Shown: positions 5,026 to 8,061 of the stretch, piece after piece
Numbering within the stretch: position 1 is the stretch's first letter
Layout: each line of letters opens with the position of its first letter
Assembly: GCA_007118195.1 (NCBI GenBank)
Contig: SKSA01000389.1
Location: 1 to 8,061 of the forward strand
Reading direction: 5' to 3'
DNA from: Anaerobacillus sp.
Lineage (GTDB): Bacteria; Bacillota; Bacilli; Bacillales; Anaerobacillaceae
Length of the DNA: 8,061 nucleotides
Made by a program: the position numbers and the translations under genes
The notes under the pieces: model-generated
What the model was told of the DNA's origin: nothing
What the model saw: only the letters and a program-made list of their open reading frames with translations
Database searches by the model: none

Positions 5026-7014
5026 TTGCAGGAAAAACAACAAAACGTAAACAAAGAAATGTCAGAAAAAGAACAACAAGAGCTTTTAAAAAAGTATGAC
5101 AAAGAATCACGCTTTCGAAACTACACAGGGATTTTAAAATGGATTGTGACCATTGGAGCAATCTCCTTTTCATGTTTCCAATTGTATACAGCTATTTTCG
5201 GAACGTTAGCCTCACAACTTCAACGTTCTGTCCATTTAACCTTTGCTCTTGCGCTTATTTTTCTACTTTATCCTATGCATAAAAAAGCGAAGAAAAATAG
5301 TTTACCACTATATGACGGTATTCTCGTTTTAGTCAGTATTTATGTCGGTTTATATTGGACGATGCAATATAGTGAACTTGTTCAACGTGCCGGAATGTAC
5401 AATACCCATGATTTCATTGTGGGCGGTCTCGCCATTTTGCTCGTCTTAGAAGCAGCAAGACGTGTTGTTGGCTTGCCGATCGTCGTTATCGCTGCAACAT
5501 TTTTGCTTTATGCTCTCTATGGAAACTACATGCCTGGCTTTTTAGAGCACCGCGGTGTAAGTCTCGAACGTTTAATTAGTCATATGTATTACACCCTTGA
5601 CGGGATTTTAGGAACGCCCATCGGAGTATCGGCAACATTTATTTTCCTATTCCTTTTATTTGGATCGTTTTTAGTAAAAACAGGAGTCGGACAATACTTT
5701 AATGATCTTGCTCTTTTAGTGGCTGGGAGACAAGTAGGTGGACCGGCAAAAGTAGCGATTTTCTCTAGTGCATTGCAAGGTACGATTAGCGGGAGCTCTG
5801 TAGCTAACGTTGTTACTTCTGGTTCATTTACGATTCCAATGATGAGAAAAACCGGCTACAGTAAAGAATTTGCCGGTGGTGTTGAAGCCGCTTCTTCTAC
5901 GGGTGGACAATTAATGCCACCAATTATGGGAGCTGCCGCCTTCTTAATGGCGGAGTTTACAGGAATCTCTTATTGGGATATTGCAAAAGCGGCCTTAGTT
6001 CCAGCGCTCCTATATTTTTCTGGAATTTGGATCATGGTCCATTTAGAAGCAAAACGGATTGGCCTAAGGGGCTTATCAAAAGAAGAACTACCAGATAAAA
6101 AAGAAGTATTGAAAAAGATTTACTTATTAGCACCGCTTTTTGTCATTATCGGCTTATTAATGTCAGGTTTTTCACCAATTCGTGCCGCCCTATTCGGTAT
6201 TTTAAGTGTTATTTTAGTTGGGGCGATTCGCAAAGAAACAAGACTTTCGATCAAAGACATATTACAAGCACTTGAAAACGGTGCTCGTACTGCCTTAGGT
6301 GTTGCTGCTGCAACTGCTGCTGCAGGTATGATCGTCGGAGTTGTTACCTTAACGGGACTTGGCCTAAAATTTGCTAGTGGATTAATCGATTTATCAAATG
6401 GAATTTTATTACTAACACTGTTTTTTACAATGATTGCCTCCATCATTCTAGGAATGGGGTCACCAACAACCGCAAACTACATTATTACATCAACAATGGC
6501 CGCACCAGCGATTATTTTATTACTGTCTGAGCCTGGAGCGCCTGAAATTAGTATGGCAGTTCTGTTATCTGCACATATGTTTGCTTTTTACTTTGGTATT
6601 GTGGCAGATATTACGCCACCAGTTGCGCTTGCCGCGTTTGCCGCCTGCGGGGTATCAAAAGGGCGACCAATTAAAACCGGGGTTATTGCATCGAAACTTG
6701 CAATTGCAGCCTTTTTAATTCCATATATTTTCGTACTTTCACCTGAACTATTTTTAATCGATACAACATTTATCCAAGGAACACTCGTCATTGGAACATC
6801 ATTAATCGGAATGATTGGTATCGGTTCAGGAGTTATGGGCTATTTATTACGTCCGATGAAAGCTATTGAAAGAATCATTGGTGCGGTTGGTGGATTAATG
6901 CTCATCTACCCTGACATCTATTTTGACTTAATTGGTGTTGTATTACTTGGAACACTGCTGGTGCTACAAATTGTGAAGTCAAAGAAAAACCAACCACTTA
7001 AATATGCTAGTTAA
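5026..7014 (+). CDS. TRAP transporter fused permease (4TM/12TM, DctQM type)
   Basis: This 662-residue inner-membrane permease fuses the small four-helix (DctQ) and large twelve-helix (DctM) TRAP subunits, as is usual for partners of TAXI receptors. After a charged, glutamine-rich cytoplasmic start, hydrophobic segments at about 36-56, 71-84, 96-113 and 129-142 form the DctQ-like part. The DctM part follows, with SALQGTISGSSVANVVTSG (about 248-266), the GGQLMPPIMGAAAFLMAE motif (about 293-310) and its repeat-related GMGSPTTANYI (about 476-486), and HMFAFYFGIVADITPPVALA. These are the sodium- and substrate-handling regions of the family. The start is chosen as TTG at 5026, 7 bases after GGGAGG (5013-5018). 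The in-frame TTG at 5011 precedes that ribosome site, so it is unlikely. The ATG at 5059 is a weaker alternative. It lies 67 bases before the dehydrogenase gene, with no terminator between. Confidence 0.95.
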   Translation: MQEKQQNVNKEMSEKEQQELLKKYDKESRFRNYTGILKWIVTIGAISFSCFQLYTAIFGTLASQLQRSVHLTFALALIFLLYPMHKKAKKNSLPLYDGILVLVSIYVGLYWTMQYSELVQRAGMYNTHDFIVGGLAILLVLEAARRVVGLPIVVIAATFLLYALYGNYMPGFLEHRGVSLERLISHMYYTLDGILGTPIGVSATFIFLFLLFGSFLVKTGVGQYFNDLALLVAGRQVGGPAKVAIFSSALQGTISGSSVANVVTSGSFTIPMMRKTGYSKEFAGGVEAASSTGGQLMPPIMGAAAFLMAEFTGISYWDIAKAALVPALLYFSGIWIMVHLEAKRIGLRGLSKEELPDKKEVLKKIYLLAPLFVIIGLLMSGFSPIRAALFGILSVILVGAIRKETRLSIKDILQALENGARTALGVAAATAAAGMIVGVVTLTGLGLKFASGLIDLSNGILLLTLFFTMIASIILGMGSPTTANYIITSTMAAPAIILLLSEPGAPEISMAVLLSAHMFAFYFGIVADITPPVALAAFAACGVSKGRPIKTGVIASKLAIAAFLIPYIFVLSPELFLIDTTFIQGTLVIGTSLIGMIGIGSGVMGYLLRPMKAIERIIGAVGGLMLIYPDIYFDLIGVVLLGTLLVLQIVKSKKNQPLKYAS

Positions 7015-7081
7015 TGAGTTTGAAACCAAGTAGCTAAAAAATTGTCTAAACTAAATTCAATTCTAATAAGAGGTGGATAAA

Positions 7082-8061
7082 ATGACAACAACAACTACTA
7101 CTCCAAACGAACAGAAAAAAAAGAACGAAGAAAGTAAAGCAAGTTTGCTTGATTCAACGCAAATTGTCATAAAAGAAGCGTTAACAAAATTAGGTTATTC
7201 TAATGAAATGTTTGAGCTATTAAAAGAGCCTCTCAGAATGCTAACTGTAAGAATTCCAGTGCGCATGGACGACGGTAACGTTAAAGTGTTTACTGGTTAC
7301 CGCGCACAGCACTGTGATGCCGTTGGTCCGACGAAAGGTGGTGTTCGCTTCCATCCGGAGGTTAATGCTGAAGAAGTCACAGCCTTATCGATCTGGATGA
7401 GCCTGAAATGTGGAATCGTTGACCTTCCATATGGTGGCGGTAAAGGTGGTATCGTTTGTGATCCCCGCGAAATGTCGTTTGCCGAAGTTGAACGATTAAG
7501 TCGTGGCTATGTTCGTGCAATTAGCCAACTTGTTGGACCTACAAAAGACATTCCAGCACCCGACGTTTTTACAAACTCGCAAATTATGGGTTGGATGATG
7601 GATGAATACAGCAGAATTCGTGAATTTGACTCTCCTGGTTTCATTACAGGTAAACCACTCGTTCTCGGTGGCTCACATGGTCGTGAAACCGCAACTGCTC
7701 GCGGTGTCGTTCACTGTATTGAAGAAGCGGCTAAATGTAAAAACATCGACTTAACAGGAGCTAAAGTAGTTGTTCAAGGCTTCGGTAATGCCGGTAGCTT
7801 TTTAGCAAAATTTATGCATGACGCCGGTGCAACGGTGATCGGAATTTCTGATGCCTATGGCGCTCTTTATAAAGAAGAAGGACTTGATATCGAATACCTT
7901 CTTGACCGTCGTGACTCTTTTGGAACAGTGACGAAGTTATTTAAAAACACAATTTCAAACGAAGAACTATTGCAACTTCCTTGTGATATTCTCGTTCCGG
8001 CAGCAATTTCAAATCAAATTACGGTTGATAACGCTCATAAAATTAATGCAAAAGTTGTTGT
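7082..8061 (+). CDS. gudB: Glutamate dehydrogenase, GudB/RocG type (3' end missing)
   Basis: The first 326 codons of a roughly 428-codon gene are present; the frame is still open at the window edge. The enzyme oxidatively deaminates glutamate to 2-oxoglutarate and ammonia, probably with NAD in the catabolic direction. Key residues are present: Lys85 in PTKGGVRFHP, Lys109 in SLKCG, catalytic Lys121 in PYGGGKGG, Asp161 in PAPDV, and the dinucleotide-binding QGFGNAGS (232-239). The sequence closely follows Bacillus GudB/RocG (VFTGYRAQH, REFDSPGFITGKPLVLGG), except for a slightly longer N-terminus with six threonines. The three-residue duplication that inactivates gudB in B. subtilis 168 is absent (single EEVTALSIW), so the enzyme should be active. 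RBS AGAGGTGG (7069-7076) lies 5 bases from the ATG. GudB and RocG cannot be told apart here. Position after the TAXI-TRAP genes supports glutamate import and use. Confidence 0.97.
   Translation, partial: MTTTTTTPNEQKKKNEESKASLLDSTQIVIKEALTKLGYSNEMFELLKEPLRMLTVRIPVRMDDGNVKVFTGYRAQHCDAVGPTKGGVRFHPEVNAEEVTALSIWMSLKCGIVDLPYGGGKGGIVCDPREMSFAEVERLSRGYVRAISQLVGPTKDIPAPDVFTNSQIMGWMMDEYSRIREFDSPGFITGKPLVLGGSHGRETATARGVVHCIEEAAKCKNIDLTGAKVVVQGFGNAGSFLAKFMHDAGATVIGISDAYGALYKEEGLDIEYLLDRRDSFGTVTKLFKNTISNEELLQLPCDILVPAAISNQITVDNAHKINAKVV

Noticed and set aside
6120..6791. Minus-strand frames of 108 and 67 codons inside the permease gene
   Set aside because: The plus strand carries conserved TRAP permease motifs throughout this stretch, so these are antisense shadows.
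7042..7069. Possible promoter before the glutamate dehydrogenase gene
   Set aside because: TTGTCT is followed after 16 bases by TAATAA, which matches only 3 of 6 -10 positions. No terminator separates the permease from this gene, so co-transcription is simpler.

Overview
The window looks like a chromosomal segment from a low-GC Gram-positive bacterium of the Bacillaceae, possibly an alkaliphile or salt-tolerant species. The evidence is AT-rich DNA, strong AGGAGG-type ribosome sites, GTG and TTG starts, two lipoproteins with LAAC lipoboxes, and a glutamate dehydrogenase very close to Bacillus GudB/RocG. The lifestyle guess rests mainly on the acidic linker and surface of the first lipoprotein.

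Layout. Left edge (1-107): a large imperfect inverted repeat just past the end of a minus-strand gene. 108-995 (-): a substrate-binding lipoprotein of a polar amino acid ABC importer, resembling the cystine-binding TcyA; the rest of that importer would lie beyond the left edge. 996-1304: a divergent promoter region with a consensus -35 on the minus strand, a possible CymR half-site, and an extended -10 on the plus strand. 1305-3467 (+): a two-component pair of the GlnK/GlnL (YcbA/YcbB) type. 3468-3847: 380 bases without a gene. They hold three 51-bp tandem repeat units, a C-rich and G-poor CCAAC array, and a promoter with a weak -35 preceded by three T-rich hexamers at exact 10-bp spacing. 3848-4825 (+): a TAXI-family TRAP solute receptor. 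4826-5025: tandem hairpins, including a 21-bp stem followed by seven T. 5026-7014 (+): the fused TRAP permease. 7082 to the right edge (+): glutamate dehydrogenase, truncated by the window.

How it may work. The plus-strand genes read as a sense, import and catabolise module. A membrane kinase and a YcbB-domain response regulator sit upstream of a Na+-coupled (TAXI-TRAP) importer and a dehydrogenase converting glutamate to 2-oxoglutarate and ammonia. The simplest model is that the regulator binds the 10-bp-spaced repeats next to the -35 and activates the transporter and dehydrogenase genes. The terminator between receptor and permease would then make receptor transcripts more abundant than permease and dehydrogenase transcripts. 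Glutamate (or glutamine) as substrate is inferred from the neighbours and from known TAXI ligands, not proven by the sequence. The gene families are known; the regulatory architecture and the coupling to GlnKL are the parts worth following up.
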